Assembly (NCBI RefSeq): GCF_001642475.1 | Contig: NW_019173937.1 | Span: 310,001-374,000, forward strand | Source: Fonsecaea monophora | Taxonomy: Eukaryota; Ascomycota; Eurotiomycetes; Chaetothyriales; Herpotrichiellaceae | Length of the DNA: 64,000 nt | Reading direction: 5' to 3' | Part shown: in pieces, positions 49,625 through 60,964 of the stretch | Position numbering within the stretch: position 1 is the first letter of the stretch | Layout: the number at the start of each line of letters is the position of its first letter | The notes under the pieces: model-generated | What the model was told of the DNA's origin: nothing | Seen by the model: the letters and a program-made list of their open reading frames with translations, nothing else | Database searches by the model: none | Program-made: the position numbers and the translations under genes

Positions 49625-51493
49625 ATGAGACACTCAACCACGAGGTTGCTCTTCAGAGCTTCACGACCTCGTCTGCCAGCGCACCCGTTACTGATTCGGC
49701 CTCGAGTCCTTAATCCTCCACTTCGTAGGCATGCTTCCACTTCTCAAGAGAAACCGTCTCGACTGGTCAACGTTCTATATGCCGCCACTCTTGCTTTGGG
49801 CCTGGGCATCATCTACGTCTACGTCACTGATACTCGAGCAAGCATTCACCGTTACGTGGTCATTCCAGCCCTGAGACTGGTCTATCGCGATCCCGAAGAT
49901 GCACACCACGCAGGCAATCGAATTCTGAAATCTCTTTGGGACTTTGGTCTACATCCACGGGAGCGCGGCGACCCGGACCAGAACCACGACCTTGAGGTCG
50001 AAGTCTTCGGGCAACGCCTCCGAAATCCTATCGCCACTTCTGCAGGTATAGATAAACATGCCGACATACCGGACGTGCTGTTTGACTTTGGCCCCGCAAT
50101 AATCGAGATTGGAGGAACGACGCCATTGCCCCAAGCGGGCAATGACAAGCCTCGTGTGTTCCGGTTGACATCACAACAAGCGATGATCAACAGATATGGC
50201 CTCAACTCCGAAGGTGCTGACCATGTGGCCATGAGATTGCGAAACAGGGTGAGAAGGTTCGCACACTCTCTTGGCCTTGGTGATGATGAGATCGCGGAGA
50301 AGGCTGTGCTTGATGGTATCGCAGGCGTCCCTCCCGGAAGCTTGACTCCAGGAAAACTACTCGCTGTCAACATTGCCAAGAATAAAGTCACGCCAGAGGA
50401 TGATGTCGAGGCCGTCACTAACGACTACGTTTATTGTGTTGAGAAGCTTGGGCCATATGCAGACATCCTAGTCGTCAACGTTTCCAGTCCCAATACTCCT
50501 GGTCTTCGCTCACTACAACAGTCCGACAAGCTGCGGACGATCTTGAGTGGAGTAGTGGATGCGGCTAGATCGGTGCAAAGGCGAACGAGGCCATATGTAA
50601 TGGTTAAAGTGAGCCCAGACGAAGATTCAGAGTCGGAAATTGCTGGGATATGTGATGCGGTCTGGGCAGCCGGTGTAGATGGAGTCATTGTCGGGAACAC
50701 CACGAATCGCCGACCCGAGCCACTTGCTCACCTGAAAAAGCTGTCACCCCTCGAGGAACAAAATATGCTGGAAAGAGGAGGATTTTCCGGACCTCACCTC
50801 TTTGAAAAAACGGTTGATCTGGTGAAAAAGTACAGGAAGCTTCTAGTCGAGAAGCCCGCGTCAGTCGACACAGTGAACAATCCGAGCACAAGAAAAGGAG
50901 CGCTAGAAGCTGAAGCAGATCGGATCAAGTCAGCTCTGGCGTCCAGCCCTGAAGAACCCAGCCTTGCCGACATACCCTCCCCGACCTCAGACAAGATCAC
51001 TGCATCTGTTGATAGTGGTGATGTGCCAGCCAGTGGCATGCTTCAACAGAGTGGTGCGGACAAACAACCTCTCCTCACTCTGCCCAGCGACCGCCAGTTT
51101 GACAAGTCACAGCCAGAGACAGAAAATGCCGAGGTGGCGGAAGCGGCCGCACCTGATGCAGAAGCACGCTTGGCGGAAGAGAAAAAACAACTACAGTCAA
51201 TTCAGGAGGCCATTGAGCGACTTCCTCCTCGGGCACAGCGTGACGCCCTCGACCGACTCGAGATCGATCCTGCCCATCTGGAATCCATCGATCAACCCAA
51301 GGTAATTTTTGCGACTGGAGGCATCACCAACGGCAAACAAGCCCTTGAGGTTCTCAACGCGGGTGCCAATGTGGCCATGGTTTATACTGCCTTGGTATAC
51401 GGAGGCGCCGGTACGATATCACGAATCAAGGATGAAATGCGACAAGAAATGAAACGACAGGACCAAGAAAAGGGCTCCAAGGCTCAAAACTAA
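49625..51493 (+). CDS. Dihydroorotate dehydrogenase (quinone), mitochondrial class 2
   Basis: 622 residues from the ATG at 49625. The Arg-rich start (MRHSTTRLLFRASRPRLPAH) is a mitochondrial targeting sequence and NVLYAATLALGLGIIYVYV is the inner-membrane anchor. Catalytic barrel motifs: RNPIATSAGIDKHADIPD, IEIGGTTPLPQAGNDKPRVF, NRYGLNSEG, NIAKNK, LVVNVSSPNTPGLRSLQ (active-site Ser), VMVKVSPD, VIVGNTTNRRP, GGFSGPHLF, and ATGGITNGKQALEVLNAGAN. The enzyme oxidises dihydroorotate to orotate with FMN and passes electrons to ubiquinone, the fourth step of UMP synthesis. Residues about 405-558 are an acidic, low-complexity insertion between two barrel strands. The 695-residue frame from 49406 is not preferred, because the targeting peptide should be N-terminal. 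Confidence 0.95.
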   Translation: MRHSTTRLLFRASRPRLPAHPLLIRPRVLNPPLRRHASTSQEKPSRLVNVLYAATLALGLGIIYVYVTDTRASIHRYVVIPALRLVYRDPEDAHHAGNRILKSLWDFGLHPRERGDPDQNHDLEVEVFGQRLRNPIATSAGIDKHADIPDVLFDFGPAIIEIGGTTPLPQAGNDKPRVFRLTSQQAMINRYGLNSEGADHVAMRLRNRVRRFAHSLGLGDDEIAEKAVLDGIAGVPPGSLTPGKLLAVNIAKNKVTPEDDVEAVTNDYVYCVEKLGPYADILVVNVSSPNTPGLRSLQQSDKLRTILSGVVDAARSVQRRTRPYVMVKVSPDEDSESEIAGICDAVWAAGVDGVIVGNTTNRRPEPLAHLKKLSPLEEQNMLERGGFSGPHLFEKTVDLVKKYRKLLVEKPASVDTVNNPSTRKGALEAEADRIKSALASSPEEPSLADIPSPTSDKITASVDSGDVPASGMLQQSGADKQPLLTLPSDRQFDKSQPETENAEVAEAAAPDAEARLAEEKKQLQSIQEAIERLPPRAQRDALDRLEIDPAHLESIDQPKVIFATGGITNGKQALEVLNAGANVAMVYTALVYGGAGTISRIKDEMRQEMKRQDQEKGSKAQN

Positions 51494-51510
51494 GGTGGTG
51501 ATTGAGGTTC

Positions 51511-52122
51511 TTATGTTGGCCGAGGGAGTTCGAAAGTGACTAGATTGACGGTTGACCCGTTCAGTTGAATCAGCTCTTCACCAACCCGGTGAAAACCACA
51601 TTTGGCCAATATTTTGGCACTTGCAATATTTTCTGCACCAAGATCCGCCATCAAGACCTCAGGTACCGTTGCAATGGTGTCATCGATATCGTCACCCTTT
51701 TCTACCTCTTCGAGTACCACTTCTTTCCGAGGCAACTCCCACCAAGCTTGGAGCCATCGTCGCAGCGCCTCTGTGGCATACCCCTGGCCCCAGGAGTTGG
51801 TGCGCAACATGTAACCACACTCGGGAGGCTCCGGTGTATGACAGCCTACCACCCCAATGACTTTGCCGGGGCTCGCGATCTCCTCAATGGCAAAGCTGAA
51901 AGTGGTGGCATTGTTGGGTGGAAGAAACCTGTTCATCCAGATTTGTGTGGCTTCCTTGTCAATGTCGACTTTCCCCGCTCTGGTCCACTTCATCACTTCG
52001 ATTTCAGTGCGAAGGGCATGGAAATCTTCTAGGTCGGATTGTTGGATGGGTCGTAGGAGCAGGCGAGCAGTGGTCATGGGTGACGCTGGGACTGGACAAA
52101 CTGGACGCGTGGTTTTCTTCAT
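51511..52122 (-). CDS. GNAT-family N-acetyltransferase (RimJ/RimL-like)
   Basis: 203 residues, no intron. Motifs: MTTARLLLRPIQQSDLEDFH at the start, FSFAIEEIASPGKVIGVVG, the acetyl-CoA loop in NSWGQGYATEALRRWLQAW, and NIASAKILAKCGFHRVGEE at the end. An acidic insert (EEVEKGDDIDDT) sits before the last helix. It should acetylate an amine or a protein N-terminus. It ends 17 bp from the DHODH stop (convergent) and is divergent from NOG1 with 313 bp between starts. It is not closely similar to the GNAT at 9.6 kb. Confidence 0.85.
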   Translation of the reverse strand: MKKTTRPVCPVPASPMTTARLLLRPIQQSDLEDFHALRTEIEVMKWTRAGKVDIDKEATQIWMNRFLPPNNATTFSFAIEEIASPGKVIGVVGCHTPEPPECGYMLRTNSWGQGYATEALRRWLQAWWELPRKEVVLEEVEKGDDIDDTIATVPEVLMADLGAENIASAKILAKCGFHRVGEELIQLNGSTVNLVTFELPRPT

Positions 52123-52435
52123 CTTCTACGGTCTCAGGGGCTTGCGGCAGAACAAAAAGTCAGAGCATATACCAGAGTAAACAATTAAATCGTCAGATAC
52201 TTTATCTGCCCCAAGTCTCAGGTATTGAGGGGCTTTTTGTGACTCAATTGCTTTTGATAGTGTAACGCAGGTTGGTTGGTGCTGGTAGAGCAACCAATGA
52301 TATAGTATCTTGGCACTCGGTAAAGTTGCCATATCTCCGATAAGCGATAAGCGAATTTCGAGTTGCGAATTTTTGTGCCGCATTTGAGATTCCACAATCG
52401 CCACAACATCGTCGCCCTGCACGCTCGCCGGCAAG

Positions 52436-54475
52436 ATGAAGACCACTTGGAAGGATATTGCACCGGTTCCTACCTCTCAGGAATTCATTGATATTGTCCT
52501 TAGCCGCACACAGCGGCGGCTACCTACTCAGATTCGTGCAGGCTTCAAAATTAGCCGAATTAGAGGTCAAACTTCCTACCTGCGTTGAGAAAGAAAGTAT
52601 TGCTGAGACAACTGTACAGGTTTCTACACGAGAAAAGTCAAGTTCACGTCCGAAACATTCTGTGAAAAGTTGCAAGCCATCCTCGAAGGGTTTCCTCGAC
52701 TCCAAGATATTCACCCCTTCCACAAAGACCTCCTCAATACTCTCTATGATGCCGACCATTTCAAAATCGCCTTGGGCACGTTGTCCACTGCCAAACGGCT
52801 GATAGAAACAGTGTCTCGAGATTACGTGCGGCTCCTCAAGTACGCCCAGTCGTTGTTCCAATGCAAGTCCCTCAAACGAGCCGCCCTGGGCCGGATGGCC
52901 ACAATCTGCAAAAGACTGAAAGACCCTCTTGTGTATCTGGAACAAGTGCGACAACATCTAGGACGATTGCCGAGCATAGATCCTAACACTCGAACACTCC
53001 TTATCTGTGGCTATCCGAATGTGGGGAAATCGAGTTTCTTGAAATCGATCACCCGAGCGGACGTTGATGTTCAACCCTACGCTTTCACGACCAAGTCACT
53101 CTTTGTTGGACATTTCGACTACAAATATCTCAGATTTCAAGCCATTGACACACCAGGAATCCTCGATCACCCATTAGAAGAGATGAACACTATCGAAATG
53201 CAATCCATTACCGCTATCGCACATTTGAGGTCTGCCATTCTCTACTTTATGGATCTGTCAGAACAGTGTGGCTATTCAGTCTCTGCACAGATGGCGCTTT
53301 TCAATTCGATCAAACCCCTCTTTGCCAACAAGCTTGTCTTCATCGTAGTGAACAAGACCGATGTCATGAAACCGGAGGACTTGGACCCCGAGACCCAGCA
53401 AGAACTGAAGGATTTGTTGACACAAAACACCAACACCGAACTTCTCCAGTTGTCATGCGTCACCAACGAAGGGGTTCAAGAGGTGAAGAACACGGTTTGC
53501 GATCGATTGATTGCAGATCGGGTGGCAGCAAAACTTAAGGCTGGGCAAGCCGCACAATCCGCCACCTCAGATGCGCCCACAGGCCGCTTAGGCGATCTCC
53601 TTGCGCGAATTCATGTGGCCAGGCCATTGGAAGGCTCGGTGAGCGAGACATACATCCCAGAGGCCGTCAGAAACGGTACCCACCAAAAATACGACAAATC
53701 AGATCCCGATAGACGGAAACTCGAGCGCGATATTGAAGAGGAAAATGGAGGTGCAGGGGTCTATAATATCGATCTAAAGAAGTTTTACGATCTTGCTGTC
53801 CCAGAATGGAAGCATGATAAGATTCCCGAGTTCTTCAATGGCAAGAACATTGCCGACTATGTCGATCCCGATATTGAACAGAGGCTCGCAGAACTGGAGG
53901 CCGAAGAAGAGAAGTTGACAGCTGAAGGATTCTACGACGAGAGCGACAGCATGGAAGATGAAGATGACGCCGAAATCCGCATGAAAGCGGACTTGATCCG
54001 CAACAAGAAGACGCTAATGATGAATGAGGCGCGCATGAAGAAGAGTCTGAAGAACAAAGCTCAGATACCACGGGTCAAGAAATCCAGGACAGTTGGGCAA
54101 ATGGAGAAGCACTTTACCTCCATCGGCCTTGACGCATCGGCTCCTGCAGACCGAGCAAGAGCAGAGATTCGCAACGCCAAACCTGCGTCCGTCGCCGCCG
54201 ATGAGATGGAGCTTGACGATACACCCTCTGCGAGACTAGCGAAGTCACTGTCCAGAGCGCCAAAGACAAACAGGCTCACGGATGGCTTGGGTGTGAGTGC
54301 GACAGGAGTGACAGACCCTGCGAAGAGCGAGAAGGCCCAGCGTATGGCAAAACTGAGCCAACGGAAGATGAACCGCATGGCCAGACAAGGCGAGGCAGAT
54401 CGTCACGAGACGGCATCGCTACCAGCCCACTTGATCAAGGGCAAGAGGAAGATGGGGAAGACGCGATCCAGGTAA
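52436..54475 (+). CDS. NOG1: Nucleolar GTP-binding protein 1 (60S ribosome assembly GTPase)
   Basis: Exons 52436-52565 and 52620-54475, with a 54-bp intron (GTCAAA ... TACAG), give 661 residues. The join reads [21 protein letters not shown], a conserved NOG1 start. GTPase motifs: P-loop [15 protein letters not shown] (about residues 172-186), G2 with [14 protein letters not shown]3 [18 protein letters not shown]4 NKTDV. The tail carries [38 protein letters not shown] and the NOGCT-type basic end [14 protein letters not shown]1 binds pre-60S particles in the nucleolus and is released in the cytoplasm. Length and order match yeast NOG1 (about 650 residues). Confidence 0.96.
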
Positions 54476-55784
54476 TCGGACGAGGATAGTTCGGGGGTAT
54501 GGAGTGTCATTGTTGCAGCGTTTGACTGCTATATTTTACGACTTGACGTTGTTGAACTGTCTAGAGGAGATCAAAATTGAGAGGGTCCTTGGGAGGAAAA
54601 GCTGGCCAGTTAGAAGTTTCACGGCGTTCATTACGATGTCTTCGTGCCCTGACCTAGTCTCATTCTGTTGGTTGATTCAACCTAGGCAACCAGGAGAGTT
54701 CGACAAAGTGACAGCTCCGACTCGTGTGTCATTCATTCCTTGTTGAGCAGTAGCAGTCAAGGAGGGGTTCTACAACCTTTTGACGATAGAGATAATTGAT
54801 CAACTGGACTATGCTTAAAACACATAGGTCCTGTTGGCTGGTAACATTAACCAAATCCAACGATCACTAGAGCTACAAGTACACAATCGGACGAAAGTTG
54901 TCCCTTTGCCGTTTTTACTATTCTTTCCATGTCCGAGGCCAGCATTCTCGTAGAACGCAAGTTTTTTTCAAGTGTGACTGGCGTTTGTCATCAACTTCTC
55001 GCCCTCAGTAGCAACTCGGTCAAACAAGCGGATTGATCCCGAGTCACAGTTCCTTCACCCTGCATTCTGTACTCTGTGCAAGCAAATTCATTATTTATCT
55101 ATATTCTTCTCTTTTGGCCAGGAATGATGCAGTCTCAAGGCTTTCGGACATAAGATAGATAGTACTCGGCGATATAGCGTATGCGTATCCTTCATTTCAG
55201 CTGCGATATGCACATGTAACATGGTTTGATGGTCCAACTTTGTCGGCATTTGTTAAGCCCGAGCAGCTCGCTCAGCCTTGGCCCCGAAAGGCCCCTTGTC
55301 CCTTGCCCCTGCTGTGCGTGCCTGGGGAAAGGAAGTGGCCCCTTGCTTTCAAAACCCCGAGTTTGCAATTACTAAGCGCGGTCGAAAATGCCCCTCTACC
55401 AACCTGTGCCACTCACACTTACTGGTGAGTCTGATTAGTATCCACCACAAAGCAACGCAGGAGCCAACCCCACGTCAGCCTCGCTCGTGCTTGTGGCCTG
55501 ATTAATTGATTGATTGATTGATGTGATGGAGACGGCGTGGTGGACTCCGCGGGGCCGGAGTAACTACATCGCCAAGCAAGATCATAGGCCTGTATTGACA
55601 AATGAATATGTAGAGCTTCAAAGTGTATTTAAATGGCTAGAAAGACGTGCCATAGATGTGGATGTCGAGACGCGCTGATACTCTTTGTTTCAGCGATTGA
55701 ACATACATCAACTATTTCTCATCACTTGCTCTGCACCCAACTATTCAATCCATATCCATCACCGTACACACACAGCCTGACGAC
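54476..55784. other. 1.3-kb gene-free stretch
   Basis: Contains the NOG1 3' UTR and the promoter of the next gene. An ATTG/TGAT tetranucleotide run lies at 55504-55522. No supported gene. Confidence 0.5.
55504..55522 (+). repeat. Microsatellite (TTGA)n
   Basis: About four and a half tandem TTGA units, intergenic. Confidence 0.85.
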
Positions 55785-56840
55785 ATGGTTCCCAAAACTC
55801 AGAAAGCTCTCCTCGTCACCGAGGTCGGCAAGCCTCTAGTCCTGGTTACAGACCGCCCTGTTCCTCAACCCGGCCCAGATCAGGTACTCCTCCGCGTCAC
55901 TGTTGCTGGACCAAACCCACACGACGAAAAAGCCCGTGATTTGGGCCTGTTCATCGCTGAGAAGCTACCAGCTATCCTCACCAACGACGTGGTGGGCGAA
56001 GTCGTCGCCCTCGGCGCGAATGTGACAAAGTACGCCGTCGGTGACCACGTTGTCGCCCAAGCTGGGTTTGACAATGTTTATGCCCAGAGTGGTTTCCAGG
56101 AGTACGCCGTCGCCGACGTTGAAGCCTCAGCCAAGATCCCTCAGGGGTTCACCGACGACGACGCGGCTACTCTACCCACCAATGTGATTGCCCCTCTGGT
56201 TGCACTCTTTGACGCTTCAACGCTGGCCATTCCCGCTCCTTGGACCGATGCCGCGTCCAGCTTCGACTACAAAGGCACCACGCTACTGATTATGGGCGGA
56301 GGCAGCAACTGCGGGAGGTTCGGCGTCCAGCTCGCTGCGCTGGCTGGCATCGGACGTATCGTCGTGGTCGGGGGTGACGAGGCTGAGTTGATATCCTACG
56401 GCGCGACAGACGTAGTTGACCGACACGCCTCGCCAGAGGAACTCACCAAGCGCATCCGATCTCTCGTTGGTGATGACTTGCTGTACGCCTACGACGCCAT
56501 CAACCCTCCCAAAACGCAAACCATCGCAATCAACGCCCTCTCCTCGACCAAAAAAGGTAAAGTTGCCCGCTTGCTCCCCACTGGAGCGGTAGACGAGTCT
56601 CAGATCCACCCGAAGAAGGAAGGTTATGAACTGCTCAACGTCTTTGGGAGCTCACACGCCAAACCCGACGTGTGCAAGCCTTTCTGGGAACGTGTGCCGC
56701 AGTATTTGATCGAGGGAAAGCTGAAGCCGAGTCAGTACAAGGTGGTCAAGGGGCTGGATGTGGACAAGGTGAATGAAGTCCTTGATCGCTATCGGGACGG
56801 GAAGAAGGTGATCAAGACGCATTTCCACGTTGCGGAATGA
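55785..56840 (+). CDS. MDR-family (zinc-independent type) alcohol dehydrogenase / enoyl reductase-like
   Basis: 351 residues, no intron. GroES-like domain: MVPKTQKALLVTEVGKPLVL, PQPGPDQVLLRVTVAGPNPH, then NDVVGEVVALGANVTKYAVG and DHVVAQAG. Rossmann domain: ATLPTNVIAPLVALF, TTLLIMGGGSNCGRFGVQLA, GATDVVDRHASPEELTKRI. The catalytic zinc ligands of true alcohol dehydrogenases are not seen at the usual places, and the residues match fungal trans-enoyl-reductase/ToxD-like quinone-oxidoreductase relatives. It should use NADPH to reduce an activated double bond or carbonyl; the substrate is unknown. No biosynthetic core gene is next to it in this window. A small coding-like leader at 55633 is not accepted. 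Confidence 0.9.
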   Translation: MVPKTQKALLVTEVGKPLVLVTDRPVPQPGPDQVLLRVTVAGPNPHDEKARDLGLFIAEKLPAILTNDVVGEVVALGANVTKYAVGDHVVAQAGFDNVYAQSGFQEYAVADVEASAKIPQGFTDDDAATLPTNVIAPLVALFDASTLAIPAPWTDAASSFDYKGTTLLIMGGGSNCGRFGVQLAALAGIGRIVVVGGDEAELISYGATDVVDRHASPEELTKRIRSLVGDDLLYAYDAINPPKTQTIAINALSSTKKGKVARLLPTGAVDESQIHPKKEGYELLNVFGSSHAKPDVCKPFWERVPQYLIEGKLKPSQYKVVKGLDVDKVNEVLDRYRDGKKVIKTHFHVAE

Positions 56841-58198
56841 AGTCTGGGGATCAACGTGGCCTTGATTTTACAAGCAGCTTCAGCAAAAAGACCCATTCCA
56901 TGGGAAAAGGGGATAACAAACAAACAAGCAAACTATTTTTAGGCATGTAGTTCCTGCCGAACTTCGCTGGTGAATGCAGCCAACCTTGATAGCTCTTGTT
57001 CTTGGGCGTAGTTGAGCAGTTGCCTTTTCAACATTTTACCTTAAGTTTTTTTATTTTAATCTCAAATTGACCGCTGAACAGAGCCCCAACTCATCGTTAC
57101 ACAGAGCCCTCACCCGCCTATGCCTTTCCAAATTTACCTGTTTTGGCACGTAAAGAGAAGTAAAACTGCTCCGAGCTCGCGTGCGACTCACCCAGGCCGT
57201 GCCGCTTTTAAAAGCACTCACCCTCCTCTCACCTTTACCCACCCTGAATTGACTAGTGCCAGCCATTTGATTACATCGCTTGACCGAGTTTTGAAAATGG
57301 GCGCGATAGCCCCGGCTGCGGCTGCTTGGTTTGTTGCTGGATAGTGTGTTCTGTTCGGCGCTCGAGACTTGAATACAATAACGAAGAACGGGCATTGACT
57401 GCTTCTATGCACAGCGAAACCTGGGCTATTGTCTACATATTTTGATAAGTTGAGATGTGTGCCGAATTTTGGTTCCCCCTGTGGTGGGTTCGGGATAGAT
57501 GACTGGTTTGGAACCTACCTATGCTACTGCAGCTATATAGTCTTGCGCCTTTAACAGCACCGAGCCGTTGCTCGCGAAGGTAGCCACCCCGGCTGCGACG
57601 GAGGCCTGCGCGACAACAAGATTCCCGTTGGCTGCTACTACGGAGTAGGTGAAAAACAAGCGGCATATAGAAGAAGAGCTCCTACTGAGACTATAAAGGC
57701 TTTATCACCATGTACTACAGTAGAAGGCACTTTGAGCACCTTGCTACTCTCGACGACATGTATTCCTATCCGTGATGGCTCCTAGAATTCAGCCTTGGGT
57801 GCAAGAGACGACCCTTCACGCTTCCGCACCGGTAAGTCTCTTCAGGTGGTTTATGACGATGCCCCACGTGGCCCTGGCATCGTTGCCTGCAATGTGCCGA
57901 TTTCCTATGCTCTTAATTCCCTTGGGCTCGATACCACAGCGACCTGCTGTCTTCTCTATCTTTCTCGCTGACGATTACCGATGATGGACTCCTCAAGTGC
58001 GAGACATTTGGCCTGGCCAATGTAGGTCAGGAGGTGAGACTTCAAAGCGCCGCCCCGACCCTACGCCAGGCGCGTCATCGGCCTCACCTGTCGGCGCTGA
58101 TCACACAACCACCGCGACCATAGACTGTGACGTCGTGTCTTCGCGTAGCTTGCGGCGGTGTGGCAGGCGTGCGCTGTGTGCTTGTTCATAAGGTTTTA

Positions 58199-58215
58199 GG
58201 GGGGGGGGGGGGGGG
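58199..58215 (+). repeat. Poly-G tract (G17)
   Basis: Seventeen consecutive G bases in the gene-poor stretch; length may be uncertain. Confidence 0.85.
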
Positions 58216-59227
58216 TCAGTGTCCCGCAGTTTGTTTAGTTATGACACCTATACCTCTCTCTTACGCGGTTTTTACCATCCAAAGTCACCACCACTGAATT
58301 GAATCCCCCCAGCAATCCTTTAGAAGTTAGAGTCGGCTCAGTTATAGAAGGGAAGGACTTGCCCGAATGCTGAACGATCAGGGCACACTTGTGGGAAGGA
58401 TGCTTATCGGGATAGTCTGGCTCCTCATCCCGGATGGGCCAAGCCGCCATCGATCGGCGTCGAGGCTTGGGGTAAGAGCTGAGAAACTTGTTACGGAATA
58501 TGGAGCTGGCGGATCACAGGGAAGGAGGTAGACAGGGAGGATTCCGGAGTGGTCGAAGATGCGCATGTCCTAATTCAAAACCGATGCAGAAACTCCGTAA
58601 CAGAGAAAGGAGATGGCACGGGCGGAAGTGGAAGAGGCTGAACAAGCGCAGCATTTTCTGGCGGCAACAACCTCCGATGGACTCAGCCCTTCCCGCTAGA
58701 GAGACAACAAACGAACGTTCTGTTTATTGCCCTCATCAGACAAAGCCGACAGGGTGAGTACAGGCCTCTCGATAAGTGCAGTCACAGCCGCGGCAGGATG
58801 AAGTAGAGGATTGCGATGCTCGTTGGGCCGATGAGACGGGACACTTGGGCAAATACGGAGGAAATGTTTGGTGAAGGGAGGGGATTTCATAGTCACTCGA
58901 ACGAATTTGGCATACTAAGCTTTTATTGCCAAGCGCCTATCGAGTGGGTCTTCTGGGCAGCCATTTCAGAGAGCATATAAAAACGAAGGCCAGAGGAAAT
59001 ACCAATCCTACTTTCTTTTCTACAAGCATTATCGAGAGGGTGACAAACGAGTTGGTCGATAGATGCATGAGGGCCCAGGGGTTGCCAATGATGAACTCAG
59101 GACTCTAAACGCCCTCGAGCGCCGATTTGTTCGGTTAGCTCGTCGGCTTTAAACAAGAAAACATACATATTTTCACTCAAGAAGGGGCTTAGGGCTTTTG
59201 CACCCGCTCTATTTCCCAAAGCTCCTA

Positions 59228-59374
59228 CCTATCACCGTGTCGGGAAAAACAGCGCTTCTGGAAGCTGTCAACGACTTGTATCGGGTAAGGAAAGAGCAAG
59301 AAGCATTATTACCGGTCGCCCTGACCGGCCACACCGAAACAAGAATACCAAGAACATTGAAAGTAGATGAATAA
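59228..59374 (+). pseudogene. Possible helicase/ATPase fragment
   Basis: One frame reads PITVSGKTALLEAVNDLYRV, then EALLPVALTGHTETRIPRTL and a stop. The order SGKT plus helix, then about 20 residues on an L-T-G-x5-I element, resembles motifs I and Ia of PIF1/Helitron-type helicases, but the first Gly residues of the Walker A motif are missing. Upstream and downstream frames are broken. It is too short for certainty. Confidence 0.25.
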
Positions 59375-60017
59375 GGAACATTACATTTTCCGCTTCATTC
59401 TTTCACTGGGGTTGATATTCGCTAAAGCTAAGCATCGATGTTGAGTAAACTGGTAATCGCGATTGTTTCATCCTCAGGCTTGCCAGTGAACTGCCGATGC
59501 ATCGCATCTATTATGTTGAATATTTGTCGACCGACTGTCGACGTCGAAGTGGACATTGAAAGCCCAAGCCCTGTAAGGACAGGATCCACAAACTGTTATT
59601 CCAAAGATCGGATAAGGTCATAAATGGGGATAAATGCATCATAGAGTTGGAGGTAAAGCTCTGTTGCAAGGATGGCCTCTTGAATCGTCTAATACCCCGG
59701 GATTTGACAAGGCAGCTCTTAGGCATTCGAGGTCTCAGGGATGTTCAATATCGGACACTAAAGTGATCTGACAGACTGCGCCTTGTCTCATTTCACACAG
59801 GTGCTAGGCAGTCGTGCATGGTTTGGGACATGAAGGCAGTCCCCTTTCCGGGACTTCACCTTCTACAACCCGTACTCGAATTTCAACCACTCTCTTTTGA
59901 CATGGATATCACAACCCCGACTTCAGATTCCCCTGGCCCATCAGACCTTAACCCCTTCGTCTATAAAGTACGTCAACGACTACAACAATATTGACATCGA
60001 ACTTGAGCTTGAACACA

Positions 60018-60267
60018 ATGTACTCACCTCATCTAAGAATGCCTCAAAAAAAAAGAACAAGAATAAAGCCTGGATATCCAGACTGCGACCACCGGCACAT
60101 TGACGGACCCATAACGCCCCTCGACCTCGATGCGCTTGTGGACACTCTCCAAGATGCTAAAGATGCCCTAAAAGAATACTTAGACAACCTGCACCGTTCT
60201 GGCACTCTGGAGTGGCCTTCCCAAGCGGGACGCAAACGCCATTCCTCGGCCTCTGCCTCTACCCCTG
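60018..60267 (+). CDS. Possible first exon of an unrecognised gene
   Basis: An ATG at 60018 opens 83 codons with balanced composition: MYSPHLRMPQKKRTRIKPGY, then an acidic helix LDLDALVDTLQDAKDALKEY and a Ser-rich end, stopping at a good donor (CTG|GTATGT). No acceptor downstream could be chosen with confidence. A CG dinucleotide run starts immediately inside the putative intron. It could belong with the coding-like piece at 60782-60964 or be a relic. Confidence 0.3.
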
Positions 60268-60273
60268 GTATGT

Positions 60274-60297
60274 GCGCGCGCGCGCGATAGAGAGAGA
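60274..60297 (+). repeat. Dinucleotide tracts (GC)n and (AG)n
   Basis: GCGCGCGCGCGCG followed after a short gap by AGAGAGAGA; can adopt unusual structures. Confidence 0.8.
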
Positions 60298-60781
60298 AAC
60301 GTATGCGTGTGTGGGTGTGCCTGCGCACAGTCAGGGGGGAGAAAGACATGCGGAAAAAGGGACTTCACATTTGTCTCTTCTTTTCCGACCACTGCTAGTA
60401 GACATTATTCTTCCACGCCTTGATACTGGTGTTGTTCTTCGCTGGTACTATTGAGCCTTTCACCTGAACTGTGCTGTTGTGAGCCTTCCCCAATTCTCAC
60501 TCTACGCGAAATTGTCACTCAGTCTCTCTTGCAGATCACAACAGTGCCCTTCTGAACTAAATCACAGATCACAAACTCAGATCACGTTTCCGCTGAAACC
60601 CAGTCTCGTCTCTTCGTCTCAACAGCGACTTCACCCAACACACAATACCTCTTGGTTTGAAAAGATTCTCTTTCTCGTCACAAAGCGTGGTTGCTGACTG
60701 CTTGGAGGAGCACGGCTCCCATCACCAACTTCGACATGGCTGACCTCACTCCGTCACGCAACGGTAGTCCTGAGCTCCCAG

Positions 60782-60964
60782 GCGGAGGATGTGACTGGTG
60801 ACGGCGTGGCTTCAATAAATGAGCATCCGCTACCAGAAGCATCCAAGCCCAAGGAACAGGAGCAGAAGTCAGATGTCGCCACTAAGACAGAAGATGAGAC
60901 AGAAGAAGAGGACGAAATATACTGCTTGCCGGATTCCGTCACGATGTCACGCCATTGTTCCTAA
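60782..60964 (+). other. Coding-like open segment
   Basis: Directly after CCCAG the frame reads EDVTGDGVASINEHPLPEAS and then an acidic run KTEDETEEEDEIYCLPDSV before TAA. Composition suggests a disordered acidic protein segment. It cannot be joined in frame to the exon at 60018 with consensus sites, so its gene is unknown. The next frame continues PNGGIFDVTDDLLSGEQSHS, which may mean a frameshift. Confidence 0.25.

Larger units (their letters stand above)
56841..60017. other. 3.2-kb gene-poor stretch with decayed coding-like pieces
   Basis: No intact gene was found. An isolated 20-codon start-plus-donor at about 57775-57830 (MAPRIQPWVQETTLHASAP then GTAAGT) has no matching next exon. A G17 run lies at 58199-58215. 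A helicase-like fragment is seen at 59228-59374. Pieces such as SIIERVTNELVDRCMRAQGL (about 59025) look coding but stop quickly. This fits a relic region. Confidence 0.4.
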
